Below, piece after piece: positions 36,386 to 48,882 of a DNA stretch of 64,000 nt. A program made the translations under genes and the position numbers. The stretch covers positions 186,001-250,000 of the forward strand of contig JAALGY010000015.1 in NCBI GenBank assembly GCA_032358165.1, in the 5' to 3' direction. The notes beneath the pieces were generated by a model, which saw only the letters and a program-made list of their open reading frames with translations, was not told where the DNA came from and ran no database searches. The stretch is from Diplosphaera chodatii (Eukaryota > Chlorophyta > Trebouxiophyceae > Prasiolales > Stichococcaceae). Numbering within the stretch: the stretch's first letter is position 1; every line of letters begins with the position of its first letter.

Positions 36386-39300
36386 ATGCCTGCACTTGGC
36401 GCCGCTGCAATGCTAAAGCGCCTCGTGGTGGTGCAGGACAATGAGGTGGACCGTGATCTTGATGTGAAGATGCATTTTAGCTGGCGTGTCAAGCGAATCG
36501 GACGTTCAAATGTGCCATAACACCGCCTGCGCTGCTTGCAGGTCAAGTCAGTGCTCATTGCATTCCGCGCCTTCTTCTGCGTAAGCCAAAGCGTCGCTCG
36601 TTGCTTTCACACAGTGACCTTGGCGTTGCTGAGACACATATGATCGTGCTGTGCTTTTTGAAAAGGGGACCTGGGACTGGTGCAGGTGTTATCGGCGTAC
36701 TACCTGCTGCTGCCAGTCCGAGATGAAGCAGCGGTGGCGCTTGGTGATCCACAACCACAACCACAACCGCCGCTGCTGCTGAAATGATGTACAGGCTCCT
36801 CACTGAACGGTCATGCAACGAAGATCACCTGCATTGATCTCATTTGACAGGCTCCCACATGCTACCATGGCTGTTTGGAGCGTCACTGCCGGTCACCCTT
36901 GCGGCTGCGCCCGCCGCCGGCGCGTTCCTGGGCCGCCCGGGTGTCAGCCGCGACCGCGCCGTGCATCAGCTGTACCGTATCCTGGCAGCCTCAATCATTG
37001 GTAAGCAGCTGTGCGATGTGTTGAAGAAGATGAAAGCAATGTCATGCAATGGAGTTGGAACTGCAGCATTCATCCCGCATAATCCACATATTGGAGTCAG
37101 CATGGATTGACGCACGTCAGCAAGTCAGAAGATTCTTTGCATGGCTGCAGGGTTTGCTGTTCTGCACTGGATAGTGATTGCGCCAGTATCAGCGCCTCGG
37201 CAGCATGGCAGCAACAGCATTACTGCAGCAGCAGCAGCTGCCCGCAGGCAGCAGGCAGCCCGGCAGGAGCGGCTGCACCTGGGGTTTGCCGACATGCAGG
37301 AAAGCAGAAGTCTGGCGAGTACACAGGAGGGCATCCTCCACAATGATGGCAAGAACGGCCAAAATGAGCGTACAGCGCGTGCTCTACAGCAGGTCAGCAG
37401 AAGCACAGGCGGCAGCGCCCGTGAGCACAACAGTCTCAGCAGAGCCCTGCGGCAGATTGTGTCCATCCGGGGCAACGACAGCAGCACAGACAGTAGCTCA
37501 GGACTGCACGCAAAGCATAGCTATGGTGCTACGATCGCGTCACATAGCCTGCTGGGCAGTCCACAGCAGGTAGTGCAAGCTGTGTTCTACCTATGGGTCT
37601 CGGCTGCAAACCTAGTGGCAGTTTCTACGATGTGGGCTCGTGCAGCTGATGCGTTTGACACCAGCGCTGCAGCCAGGTAGGCAAGCGTTGTGATCAATGC
37701 ATTTGAAGGATCGGACACATGCATCACTGCACGAGACGAGCGGCTGCAAGCGCTTGTAACTGGGATCTTCACCGAGTGTGTGCATTCATGTCTCTGCCAA
37801 CCCCATATGCAGGCTGTTTGGGCTCCTCGGGGCGGGTGCGACTGCTGGACAGTTTGCTGCATCTGCTGTGGCAGGAGCTGCTGCAGCGGCAGCACGTCAT
37901 ACATCATCGCTTGCCGCAGCGCTGCCTGTAGTGTTGATGCTGGGTGCGACAGCAGCCACCTGCCGTAAGGAGGATGGTCTGTCGCCGTGGCTCACGACAA
38001 CACACAAGCAGCACATGTCACCTCACACCATGTGTAACAGAGGGTATGCGCTGCAGGCGCAGCCGCACTGCTGGAAGCTGCCGGAGCGTCTGCAGCCCAG
38101 CTGATGCCAGCCAAGGCGGCAGCAGGAAGCAGCAAGATGTATAACCACAGCCAGGTAGGAAAATCCCTGTTAGTCCATCTGCAAGGTCGCCATGGACAGT
38201 ACTACACGGGCTTTTGACGGTGGGCAACAACCTTGCAGGCAAGAACCGCAGGCTTCGTGGAGGGATTCCGTCTCATTGCTTCGTCTGGGTACCTGCGTCT
38301 TGTGACGCTGTTCGTGGTGAGCCCTCGTCCCGACATCACCGCACTCCGCTCTGCCACCCCAGCGGCCCACATTCAGGCTGATGAGTGTGCTACTGTGAGA
38401 CTGCAGGGTCTCAATTATGTCGTGAGCTCGGCCTTCTACTTTGAGAAGGCAGCTGTCGCGGCCACCGGGATGTCCTCGGCGGCCGCGCGAACCGCGCTGT
38501 TTGCTGCAATCAACGGTGCATCTGCCGCCATCATCGGCACCGTGCAGGTAGGGTGATAAGTGGCCGACCAGGTCGATCATTTTGTGTCGCATTTCCTGGT
38601 AGCCTCACACCGTCCATGCGCACAAAGATGTTAGCACTGTGCACTGAGACACCAGCTGAAGCATGGCTGGTGAAGCTGCAGTGTGCCTTCGTCCTGCTGC
38701 GATGCTAGGTGGAACCTGGGGACGGTTGGATCCTGCATGATGTGGAAACAGTTCTCTGTTCCTCTAGGTGCTCTTCACTGGTCGTCTACTTCGGAGCCTG
38801 AGTCCAAGCGCCTCTTTGGCCGCCCTGCCGCTGACAGCTGGCATCCTCATGGCAGCAATTGCTGTCAGCCCAACACCAGCCACAGTGGCAGGCGCTGAAG
38901 TGCTGCGCAAGGTACCTGGCTTCTCGTGAGCGTACTGCGCAACAGCAATGCACTGCTATGTGCATTCCTACCCACATCCATGCTTTGAGTGGTTTGTTGC
39001 GCAGGTTGTGGCCTATGGCATTGCACGGCCAGCCCGTGAGGTGGTGTTCACTGTGGTGTCCAGAGACGAGAAGTACCGAGCAAAGGTTGGTAAATCTCGC
39101 CCAAGATGCAGAACATGTCGTTGACCGTAGACAGGTTCATGGATATATACTAGCTAGCAGGGCAGCTCAGCAGTGCTGGCTGTTCCAGATGAAAGGAGGC
39201 AGAAGTCTGCCAACATGATGCACGGCAGGAATCATCGCAACTGCACCCATTGCAGTTGCAGCAAACTCAGCCCTCGCCTCTGGTTTGCAAGCAGCAAGCG

Positions 39301-39759
39301 CTGGTGTATGCACTGCAGGTGGTGCTGGACACCCTTGTGCAGCGGGTGGGAGATGCGGTGGCGGCAGCTGGCTTTGCCACATTGTCGGACAGGGTGGGTC
39401 CCGCGGGCTTTGCCGCTTGCGTCATCCCGCTGTGCGTGGTCTGGGCAGCGCTTGGCGTGGACCTGGGCAGGCGCCAGCAGGCACGCTTGAGACCTGTCCG
39501 TGTTGTAACCGTTCGCCTGAACAGCCACTACGCTAAAGCTGAAAAACCAACGCTAGAAGCTGCATGGTCACTCTGGCTTGATGGATGCCAGCCATCTGCA
39601 GGTGCTCGCTTGCTGACTCATGCTGTCCACTCGATGGTATCGTCTTGTTCAAGAAACCTGTCAAGAACGGCCTGCACTGTCTGCAGGCTCATGCAACAGC
39701 AGCTGCAGCAAAGCGCCGGCACGCAGAGGTGCTGTGAGACGCTCAGACGGGAGGCATAA
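36386..39759 (+). CDS. Npt/TLC-type nucleotide transporter-like membrane protein
   Basis: Twelve exons: 36386-36445, 36542-36580, 36686-36743, 36851-37000, 37151-37676, 37813-37964, 38057-38154, 38239-38316, 38407-38547, 38768-38911, 39005-39085 and 39319-39759 (1968 nt, 655 residues). The N-terminal SAYYLLLPVRDEAAVALG corresponds to the first membrane segment of the Npt1/Npt2 ATP:ADP antiporter-like family (YYxLKPxRDEA-type). VSAANLVAVSTMWARAADAF, RLFGLLGAGATAGQ, LRLVTLFVV and the diagnostic IARPAREVVFTVVSRDEKYR and VGDAVAAAG blocks follow in family order. Members exchange nucleotides or related compounds across membranes; plastid NTT proteins are the plant examples, but this looks more like the bacterial-type branch. 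Odd: exon 5 inserts about 130 hydrophilic, Ala/Arg/Gln/Ser-rich residues between membrane segments. The extreme C-terminus (after about 39500) may contain an unrecognised intron. Substrate and location are unknown. Confidence 0.75.
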
Positions 39760-40353
39760 TGATCCACCCTTGCAGCCAATGTTAGGACCCTGCCGCTGGT
39801 GCGCCAGTAGGTGTCCTGATGCCTGATGCTGTGTGATAAGGCGAATGCCGCCCGCATGCTGCCAGTGCACCGGCATCAAGGTTTGCTATTGAGCATGCCA
39901 GCCCCACGACAGCTGGCTGCCTAACTCGGTGGTAACATGTGTGCACCCGATTGGTGCAGCCCCCTGGCGACACACCTCTTGAGATTCTGGCGACGTGCAG
40001 ACAAGCGGCGCCGCTGAGCCGGCAGGATCCTCATATCACATGTCATATGAAAATGCTTGAGCTGCGAGCGCTTGGCATCGATCTGTCATTGCTGTGCATC
40101 GAGTGTGCCCTGAATGAGGTGGTGGTCTGGCACACCTGTAGTGAGTTGATTGGCCATGAGAGTCCCGTCGTGCATTGCTTGCATGAAGCTGGCCTAAGTG
40201 CAACCTTGTGTAAACTGCCACAGCAGCTGCTCGCACCATCGAAGCATCAAGCTTTCATCTGACATTAAAGGACCAGCAGTCGCACCAACTACGCCGTCCG
40301 CCCCAAGCCACTTGGGCTCTGCTACCGACCCATAATAATCAGCGGCAGCAGCC
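39760..40353. other. Intergenic region upstream of SYLF gene E
   Basis: About 590 bp holding the transporter 3' flank and the promoter of E. TGTAA occurs near 40207, about 450 nt past the transporter stop. No exon chain. Confidence 0.4.
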
Positions 40354-43348
40354 ATGGTGGGCGACACGAAGGTGAGGTGCCGCAGCCGAGTAGTTCATGT
40401 ACATTCACATGCATGAATACGGTCGACGTTGCCGTCAACTTACCATGCGAACGCTCACCTGATGCACACCGGCTTGAAAGCAGGGAAGCACAACCTCGTT
40501 CTGATTGCTACCTGCAGACATGGGATCGGATCCAGCAAGAGGTGGATGGGTGAGCAGAGCATAACATACCATGCCACTGCGCAAAGTTGCAGTGCACATG
40601 CACCATGAATCGTCGCCCATGCGTGCGGGATTTGCGGCTGGCACAGACGCCATGAATGGACGCCGTTAAAGTTGCGCATTTTCAGCTGAATAGTGACAAA
40701 GCCATGTTCTAGGTGCCAACACAGTGATAATCTGCCCTGCAGGGCACAGAAGCTGCTGTGCAAGGTTACAGGTGCTCCCAATGCTGCTGTGTGCCTGCGC
40801 AGACCTTATCATGATTTCCCTCGACAAAGTGTACCTGCTCAGGACCTGAGTTCAAGCCACCGTTCCACAACAACGCAGCACACCATGGCTACTCTGTTGC
40901 ACCGCAGATCCCAATGACCCCCAATTCTCAGTGAGTGGCGACCCTGCTGTGACGCCAAGGGACATTGTGCAGGCGCCAGGGATTATATTTCACCTGCTCA
41001 AGAAGGTGCATGTGTCTGGCACCCTGCTACCTGCCTGAGGCTTGCAACCAGGATCCGCCGCAGGCTAGCTAGTGGTGCTGGATGCTGACAGACAACATCC
41101 ATCAGTGAACCACCTTTATTGGTCTTGCTAATTCTAGTGTCGACGACAGACCGCATGTGCTCAACGCAGGCGGGTGTGGGCATTGGCGCGGTATCGGTGC
41201 GGTTACAACCTGACTACCTCCTTACATCACAGCGGGTGGCCCACACCTGGTGACGTGCTGCTTTGCTTAGCTGGGAGACAGCTCGTCTGATGTGCTTGTT
41301 GCTGTGACTGCAGGGGCGAGGCTTCGTCCTCAAAAAGCTACAAACCCCTGATGGTCGTGTGTGCTGGTCTGCGCCGTTATTCTTCCGGGTGCGTGACTTT
41401 GCTCCTACTCGCCGCTTCTGATGATTGTTCATATCAACATGACCACACTGTGCAATGTCCCAAACCTCAAGCTGCCCTTCAGTTGTTGCAAGGCTCCTGA
41501 ATGTGAGTCCGCTGCTGCTGTCAATTGCAGGTGACAGGCGTCTCTCTGGGTGCCATCGTGGGATGGTGCGTAATGGTGGCCTCTGCATGTGACAGCCGCA
41601 GTCAGTTCCTGCTGTGATACACGAACCTCGATATGCTTGCTGCACTGATGTCGCTTGACTTACCGGGCTGCTTTGTTGCCACAGGGAGAAGATTGAGACG
41701 CTGGTGAGTTGGCAGCGGTGCATACATTCACGCCCAATGCTACCAGCTTACCAACTGCATTCATCGGCTGCAACCCTGAAGCATGTGTGTCATCATGCAA
41801 CCAACTCTGCAGTGTATGACGAGAAAATGTGTTGCATGAGGACAGGTGCTGCCTGCCACTGTGAACGATGTCCACCAGTATCTTGAGCCAAAGGTAAATG
41901 ACCGCTATATCATGTGGCTGCAGCACGGATGCCATACATTGTGAACAGACCCCCCGATACCTGCTCCATCCCTGTCAGCAGCACATGCCTGCCCAGTTTA
42001 AATCACCGCGACCACTTGGACTTGATGCTGCACTAATGCAGAGCAGCTACGGGCTGGACTGGGGGTTTGGCGCTGGTCACCAGGTGGCAACGCCCCAAGC
42101 ACCTGACCGGGAGCCCCTCAGCGTGAGCCTTGGCTGCCGAAATGCACAGCACCTATGTACATGACACGGTCTGCAAGCGGGGAGCTGACTGCAAACGCAT
42201 CATCAGAAACACCTGCAGCCCTAGTTTGAATGGACACTGCTATGTTTGTGCAGCCCGATATGTGGCTAGAGTGAACGTGTGCAAGGTCCTGGGGTGGCAG
42301 AGGCACAGGTTGCCTGCAGTGTCATGTGCAGGCTACGGCATGGAAACATCTGGCAAATGACTAGCCTTCAGGCGCCAAACATGCTTCCCTCTTCTCATTC
42401 GCAGCACGCCAGCCCCCGCGTCTTCAGCTACACCGACCACGCCGGCATCATCGACATCTCTCTGAAGGGCGCCACCATCCACCGCGACGTGCGCCGCCCA
42501 TTGCCCCGCCACATAGTGCCTCGATTGAGGAGATGCTGCCTTTCATGACCCCTGCTCCACCGCGTGGCAAGTGGTGCCGACGGAATGTACTTCCCAACTG
42601 CAGCGTCCTACTTCCTGCTTGGTGCATGCAGGACCATACCATCGAGATGATATATGGAGCGTCCACACACCCGCGTGCGATTCTTGATGGACAGGTTCGG
42701 CATTGTGTTAACTTCTGAAGCTGACAATTTGCTGCTGTTCTAACGCTGCTAGCATCATGCATCCGTCTGTACCTTTATGGATGAAGCTGCCTTACGATGT
42801 GTGTTGTGCCGTCTACAGATCCCGCCGCCGACTCAGTTCAAGGTGAGCAAGATACAGCAACCATGACGGCATTTCTTCTGTATATGGGACAGCCCGATGC
42901 AGCAGCAACAACCGGACATGGGCGCCTGACATGGGATGACTGATGTGTGTTGCAGCCAGTCTACGAGGAGCTCAGGCGCATTGTTGACCGCTACAACACG
43001 CATGCGCGCCTTCCTGAGAACACTGACACCCCAGTGCGTCACTCGGTTCGCTCCTTGTGCCATTGCATGCTCATCAGTACAACTTTCATACAACTTTCAC
43101 AGGGTGGCGCACTGCTGCCCGTGTGTGCCTTCCAGCACCCAAAAGTGAATTCTCCGAACATGTGTGGCATGGCTGTGCTGCTGAACAACAAACCGTGCTC
43201 CCTGCCATATGCGCAGGTTATCTACATCTCGGTGCAGGAGTTTGTGCAGCTGACAGAGGCCCCCAGCTACCCAGCTTACAACGCGGCCACTGGCACCGGC
43301 ACCGCACCACTGGACACATCGATGCCTGACCCTATGGCTGACTTTTGA
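40354..43348 (+). CDS. SYLF-domain protein E
   Basis: Fifteen exons: 40354-40371, 40518-40549, 40743-40771, 40908-41005, 41170-41190, 41314-41388, 41531-41565, 41685-41703, 41846-41893, 42042-42083, 42405-42488, 42632-42694, 42819-42842, 42956-43033 and 43217-43348 (798 nt, 265 residues). Markers: LLCKVTDPNDPQF, DIVQAPGIIFHLLKK, GVGIGAGRGFVLKKLQ, WSAPLFFR, VTGVSLGAIVGWEKIETL, ASPRVFSYTDHAGIIDISLK, IYGASTHPRAILDGQIPPPT and a C-terminal acidic stretch ending PDPMADF. This is the most complete, shortest SYLF gene in the cluster and a good reference for the others. Closest relative is C: three exons have identical lengths and phases, but E keeps introns that C lacks within the ETLVLPATV and LEPKSSYG regions. 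Confidence 0.88.
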
Positions 43349-44483
43349 CACGGTGCGTAATCGTGTCACATGAGGGCATAGGTGCTAAGTACGCCACAGG
43401 GTCCCACAGGGCGAGCAGTGTGCATAACGTCTCAGTGTACATCAGAGTGCCTGGCGATTTCTTGCTTCAGAACTCTCACACACCAGGCAAGCTCGGTTTC
43501 ATGCTCTGAGTAGTGTGATGACTTTACAGGGCCCCGGCAAGCATTGGTCCATGCTGCTGGCGACGCAGTACGCGAAGCACAGTAGTTCTGCAGGGTCGCC
43601 TCGCTGCTGAGGACGGCAGGCACCTGCAACCGCCATGACCACAGCAGCCGCATGGTTGGCGCCTGCAGGACAACACAGCAAGCATGCACGAGGTGGTGCG
43701 GTTGGCTTCCGCCAAGAGGTCAGGCGGGAGGAAGGTTCTACAACGAATGAAACGGCTGTGCTTCTCAAGTCAGGCAACTCGGGCTGGTTTTGCGGGGCGG
43801 GCCTGATGCAGCATGCCAGTAGTGTGTGGACTGGCAGAGGACCGAACGTCAGTGGTGCGCAAGGTGTAATTGCAAGTGCATGGGTGAAGTCGTTGTGTGA
43901 CGTGATGAAGGTTGCATGCTTGGCAAGAGGTGGCGTGCTGCTGTTGCTGCATCCTGTGTGACATTGCTGTAGGCTGGCTCCCGTTTGTGGCATATCATCA
44001 GGGTCGTCTGCATGTAGCATCACCGTTGAAGATGCAAAGGTCCTGCAAGATGCTACTACCTTGAAGGATTGCCTTCACCGCCCCAGGTCATCATGTACCA
44101 TCATTCCTGACACTGGCCAGGCTGTGTTGAGGTTCAGCCCCAGTGTCTTTCTGACGGGGCAACCTAGAGCATACCTACATGCTCATTGTTGGCGCACACG
44201 CCAGCAGGGTCTAGTCTACTCAGCAGCAAACATCCTAGTTTGACGTCATGATACCAATGCCCTTCAGGCTTCAGGCTCGATTGTGTTCGAAGTAGCAGCG
44301 TCCTCGCTAGGTTTGGTCGCGGCAGGAGACTCTGGGTCCTGCATTCAGGAATGCAGGATGGCATCTGGAGTGTCACCTGAAGGTTGCAACTTCTTGCATG
44401 ACTTTGAAATGACAGCCGTGTCGCAGCTCTGACAAACTGCCTGTTCTCCTGTACGTCAGCAGGTGCGTTGCCTAGTGCATGCA
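43349..44483. other. 3' flanks of convergent SYLF genes E and F
   Basis: About 1.1 kb between converging stops. I find no exon chain; the open frames here (for example 43499-44023) are short and overlap on both strands. If F has further 3' exons they would be here. Confidence 0.4.
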
Positions 44484-46414
44484 CTATATGCAAACCTGCG
44501 CTGTCTTTGCAGAGGGTCGGCGGGGCACAGGTTCAATGGGAGAGCCGAAGGCAAGCTCTGAGGGTGGCGGGGTGTGTGCAGGCGTGCGCGGCTGGCTGCC
44601 ACCTGCATTTGCAAACAGTACAATTCTGAGTGCCGCCTGCAAATCAAACCTGCACTGACCCAAGTGGTATGGTGAACATACATGGTCGTCAGCAACATGG
44701 ACAATGGTGACAGTGAAGCGGCAGGCCTGACCTTCTGGCTCTGAGTGCAGCTTCATCTCCTGCAGCTGCTGTGACGGCGGCTTTGTCACACCGTGCTTAG
44801 TGCTCTCGGCAACTGTGCTTGAAGGCAGCGGCGCGTCATGCGGGGACAGGGGCAGTGGAGGCTGCAGCGCCCGTAGCTGCACACTGGTGCCAGGGACAGT
44901 CGTGCCGGTTGGTTGTTGCTGCTGCGACTCTGGATTAGACAACGCGCGAAGCGAGACATAGCGCCGCAGCTGCTGAGGCGACATTGGTGGCGCTGAGTTG
45001 GCACGGACTGCATTGGCTGCCTGCATATATCAGCAGTGACGAGAATCTGCACCACACTTGTTAGTGGTGGTTCAACTCAGGAGTGCGGGCTTGCAGCTGC
45101 CACGAGGGTGTAGCTGGCATAGATGTGCAGCGACTGCACAGTGCAGCAAGGTACCTGCGGCTGCGGTTGGTTCCAGGGGAGGCGCTCCTGAGGCGGCACC
45201 AGGTGAAAGCCCTGCCGCTGCAGCGTCAGCACGGGGTCGGAGGGGTCGAAGAAGGGCGGCGGCGGCGGCGGCGGCGGGGGCTGCTGCGGCAAGAAGCGCT
45301 GCAGGGTGGGCGCCGATGCGCTGCGGACCGTCCTGCCCATCGGCATCCAGTGGGGCGACGAGCCGCTCACGGGCCGGGGTACAGAGTGGCGCCGGCTGGG
45401 GTGCTGCAAATGTGACACCGTGATGTTGAGAAAGCTTGTGAATGTACAGAAGGTCCCCTTGTACTGGACATATGATGCACCGGAACTCTGCATTTCACCT
45501 GGGTATGTTGGCCTTCTCTGCATGCCACAGCCAGCGCTCACCAGTGGCGGGCGTGGCGCAGGGCGAGTGGGAGGTCGCTGGCCGTACGGTGGTGGTGATG
45601 GCAGCTGCGCTGGCAGCAGGTGGCGGCCTTGCATGGTCAGCGCCTGCAGCACCTGCTGGGATGGGAACTGCTGCACCTGCACGCAGTGGTTGGATGCGCA
45701 GTCAGTTGCTGGCAGCAGGCTGACGGGAGGGACAGTGGCTCTGACAAGATGGGGACATGCAGACAGCCAGGAGCTGGCAGGCAGCACATCCAGCTGGATA
45801 TATGTGCACCGGGTGTTGGAGTGGCACGGTGACTCCTGGTCGCCATGTGCCCTCCTCGTGGAGCTGGAAGCTGTTGCCTGGCGTCTGCGGCGGCTGCTGC
45901 GGCCGCCAGGGTATCTGCTGGCTTGGTGGAGGCAGGCCCGGGCCTGCACCGCTAGGCGGACGCTGCAGCGGGAACGCTGGCACTCTGGGACCTGACAGCA
46001 GCGGGCGTGGCATGGTGCCGGCCTGTGCAGCTGACGACTGATGTTGCGGCACTGGTGGTGCCTGCTGCTGTGCAAATCCTGCACTGCTGGCCATGATGTC
46101 AAAGCGCCCTTCTTCACATGTCAAAACAATGCTTCACCTCGACTTGGATTCAGAGACTAATATCCCACAGCATTCCTGTTTACCACCATTACGCATCCAA
46201 AATACACACCTGATGGCCGCACAAACTGCTGCGGGTACGGCTGCGACTCTGAGAAGCCCGTGCCATGCAGCACCGGCGGAAGCGAGGGCGGCATGATCGA
46301 CGGCCATGGCGGCTGCTGCTGTGCCAGCGCCATGCCCCCTGCAGAAGCTGACCAGGGCATGCCAGGCGCAGTGCTGTGCTGCATAGCACGAGGTGCACCC
46401 AGGGTAGCCGTGTG

Positions 46415-46445
<31 letters not shown>

Positions 46446-48882
46446 GCCTGGAGTGCCGGGTGTCGCGGAGGCGGGGTCGGCGGAATGGCAGCCGCTGGCG
46501 TCTGGTGGTGCGGCTGGCGCTGCTGTCTGCGGCGGTCGCGCGCTCCGACAGACGGCTGCGCAGCGGGTGGGGAGACCGCGCCTGCAATGTGACCAGCTTG
46601 CAACATCATAGCAAGCTGTTGGCCAAGATGAACGAATTCATATGGAAAACCACAAGCACACCCTCGTGTTCAATGGCCGGATTGCACCGACAAACAGCAT
46701 ACTGCACTGATTTGTAGCACATCTGCAGGTTTATATGTAGTACCTTGTCCGCTAGAAGCCTGGTCCATGTGCAGCCGCTGCGCTGGCTGTCCAGTCGCGA
46801 TGGACTGCAGCGAGCACAGCCTCTTCACATGTTGCAGCCATCGCGTTGGACTGACGACATCAGGCCTAGGGAGCATGCTCATGAACATTGCGGTCGTGCA
46901 CTGTGTTCACACTTCGTGGAACATGCTGGCTAGCGTGAGCAGCGTACCCGCAGGCTGATGTACATGGGCCGCAACTCTGCAGGTGGTGGAAAGTCGCCAA
47001 GCAGCAGGCGCTTTGCTGCAGTTTCGTTGCCTGCATAAGATCTAGGAAGAGGGATCCGGTCCACGACCACCACGACCTCAAATTTGGTCACAGAACTGAA
47101 CTTGTACAGCACACAGATGCCACTGGACGCACGGTATGGTGAGTACGGCGTGCAGAGGATGCACACTGACCAGTGATGCCATAAATGCTGGTGATGCGGT
47201 CCCCATCACGCCACACCTCCGCCTCTGCAACAGCAGCAGCACATGGCTTGGCATTAGATCCAAAGGCTCCTAGTCTGATGGCTCGCCCGACAAACCACAC
47301 AGGAAACAGCGTTGTAGCCATACAGGCTGTCCAGGCAATTGTGAGGGTCATGGCCGTCGGCGACCCATCGAGCAGCACCCAGACCTGCGGAATGACACCT
47401 CTGATCAGCATCAGTCGCTGATGACGCCTTGAAAGTTTGCATGCATCTTGGACACAAGCATGCACCAATGCCATGGCAAGCGCTCTGTCAGACTCGTGCA
47501 TGGTGCACGGTTGCTACAATCCTGCTGCATATGAGGCACACACCAGCAATGGGCCAATGTGGTATGGCGCCTGAGCCCGCAACTTGGCTGCAGCTTCTGG
47601 AGAGCCGTAGCCGAGCCCGGACTGCAGGTGGAGCTCATGCTGCATGCAATGTGATGCAGCAAGCCTGACAGCTCCATCACATGCACAACATGCATGAGCT
47701 GGAATGCAGCTTCCTAGACTAGGAAAGTTGCGTCACGGGTTTGGCAGCAGGCGCGATGGACCTCAAATATCACACAAGCACCTTCTTGACGCCCAGGCTG
47801 TGCAGCGCGTTCTCAGTCGTTGCAGCAATGAACAGCTGCGCACTGGTCCAGCCATCTGCACACGTATCAGATGCACTTCCAATTGCGGGCCTATCCACTC
47901 ATCAGCAGTCCGCATGGTTTTGCTGCTGTACAGATCATAACGCTTTCCAGTAGCAGCACCATGGCACATGAGATCATGGCCAGGCGTGCAAGCACAGGTT
48001 CTGAGAGGCCAACCTGGCGCCAGTTTCAGATCTTCAGCTTTGATGTCCTGCATACCATGCCAGTAGATGCAGATGCTGATTGACCAGTATGATCGTGCAA
48101 AGGAAGCAGCCAATGTGACGCCGTGCTACAGTAGTATCTTGATAAGGCGATCAATTTCATAGCAGCCACATTTATACAGCTCTGCAGTACGTGCAGCTTC
48201 TCACAGTGAAGGTCGGAGCACTCCAATCGCAGCCATCCTGCACAATCATCCATGCTATGACAACTGCTTTCGGTCTTAACAGAAAATCGTGCCACCGATT
48301 GTTGCTACATGGTGCACCTTGATGTTGGCAAACACCATGCCGCGCCCTACAAACCCCTTGTGGCGCACAAAATGTGTCACTGCGAAACCCTGCAGTGACA
48401 TTGCGAGTAATCCATCTATCTCAAGACCCACTACAACTGTCAAATCCATGGACGAAAGCGCCCAGATCCTGGCATGAGACTCTGTCACAAAAGTGCCTGA
48501 CGCACATTCAAGCAGACATAGATGCCATTCGTGATTGCACCTTGATGTGATGCAGCACCGCTGAAGAAATCAGGGGCTCTATTGGGCCGTGATAACAACA
48601 CAGCGTTGTAAGCACATCACGCGCCCTGCAGACTGGTGATCCACCATCAACACCCTTTCACGTTCACTACGTCAGCAACTCACATGCTACAACAACATCA
48701 TTGTCTCATCCACTGGCTGTATGTCACATGCCTCTCTGGGCAGACAGCATCGAAGTTGAAAGCTTATGCACACCATGGCAGCTCCTGCATGCTGAGCATA
48801 CGTACCTGCGGACGTCCTGGACAAGCCTGTCGTTCGCACCCTGCTGCGCCCTGTGCACTCTTACAAGAGCTGCATCTGCCAT
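44484..48882 (-). CDS. SYLF-domain protein F with long Gln/Pro-rich C-terminal tail
   Basis: Exons in order: 48882-48806 (MADAALVRVHRAQQGAN), 48625-48541, 48479-48281, 47855-47782, 47621-47544, 47384-47167, 47095-46948, 46804-46744 and 46581-46210, then about five more to 44484. Joined, the first seven give an SYLF domain: ARDVLTTLCCYHGPIEP, ALSSMDLTVVVGLEIDG, LQGFAVTHFV, VHHVATIGGTIFYGW (the codon for Tyr spans the junction), SAQLFIAATTENAL, VWRDGDRITSIYGITG and the C-terminal RLLLGDFPPPAELRPMY. The usual WSAP block is replaced by GRGMVFANI. Exon 6 adds a hydrophobic segment (AMTLTIAWTACMATTLFPVW) not seen in the paralogs; it may be an unspliced intron in my model. The tail, several hundred residues, is rich in Gln, Pro and Ser with poly-Gln and poly-Pro runs, like disordered, SH3/WW-binding or condensate-forming regions. 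The last exons are approximate. Confidence 0.7.
46417..46444 (+). repeat. CTG trinucleotide run (poly-Gln codons of SYLF gene F on minus strand)
   Basis: Nine consecutive GCTG-phased CTG units; on the minus strand they are CAG codons inside exon 9 of SYLF gene F and encode a run of nine Gln. Confidence 0.8.

Noticed and set aside
45077..46117. 346-residue minus-strand open frame treated as one single-exon gene
   Set aside because: It strings together two exons of SYLF gene F with intervening intron sequence; the other frame gives better Gln/Pro-rich exons with clean splice sites.
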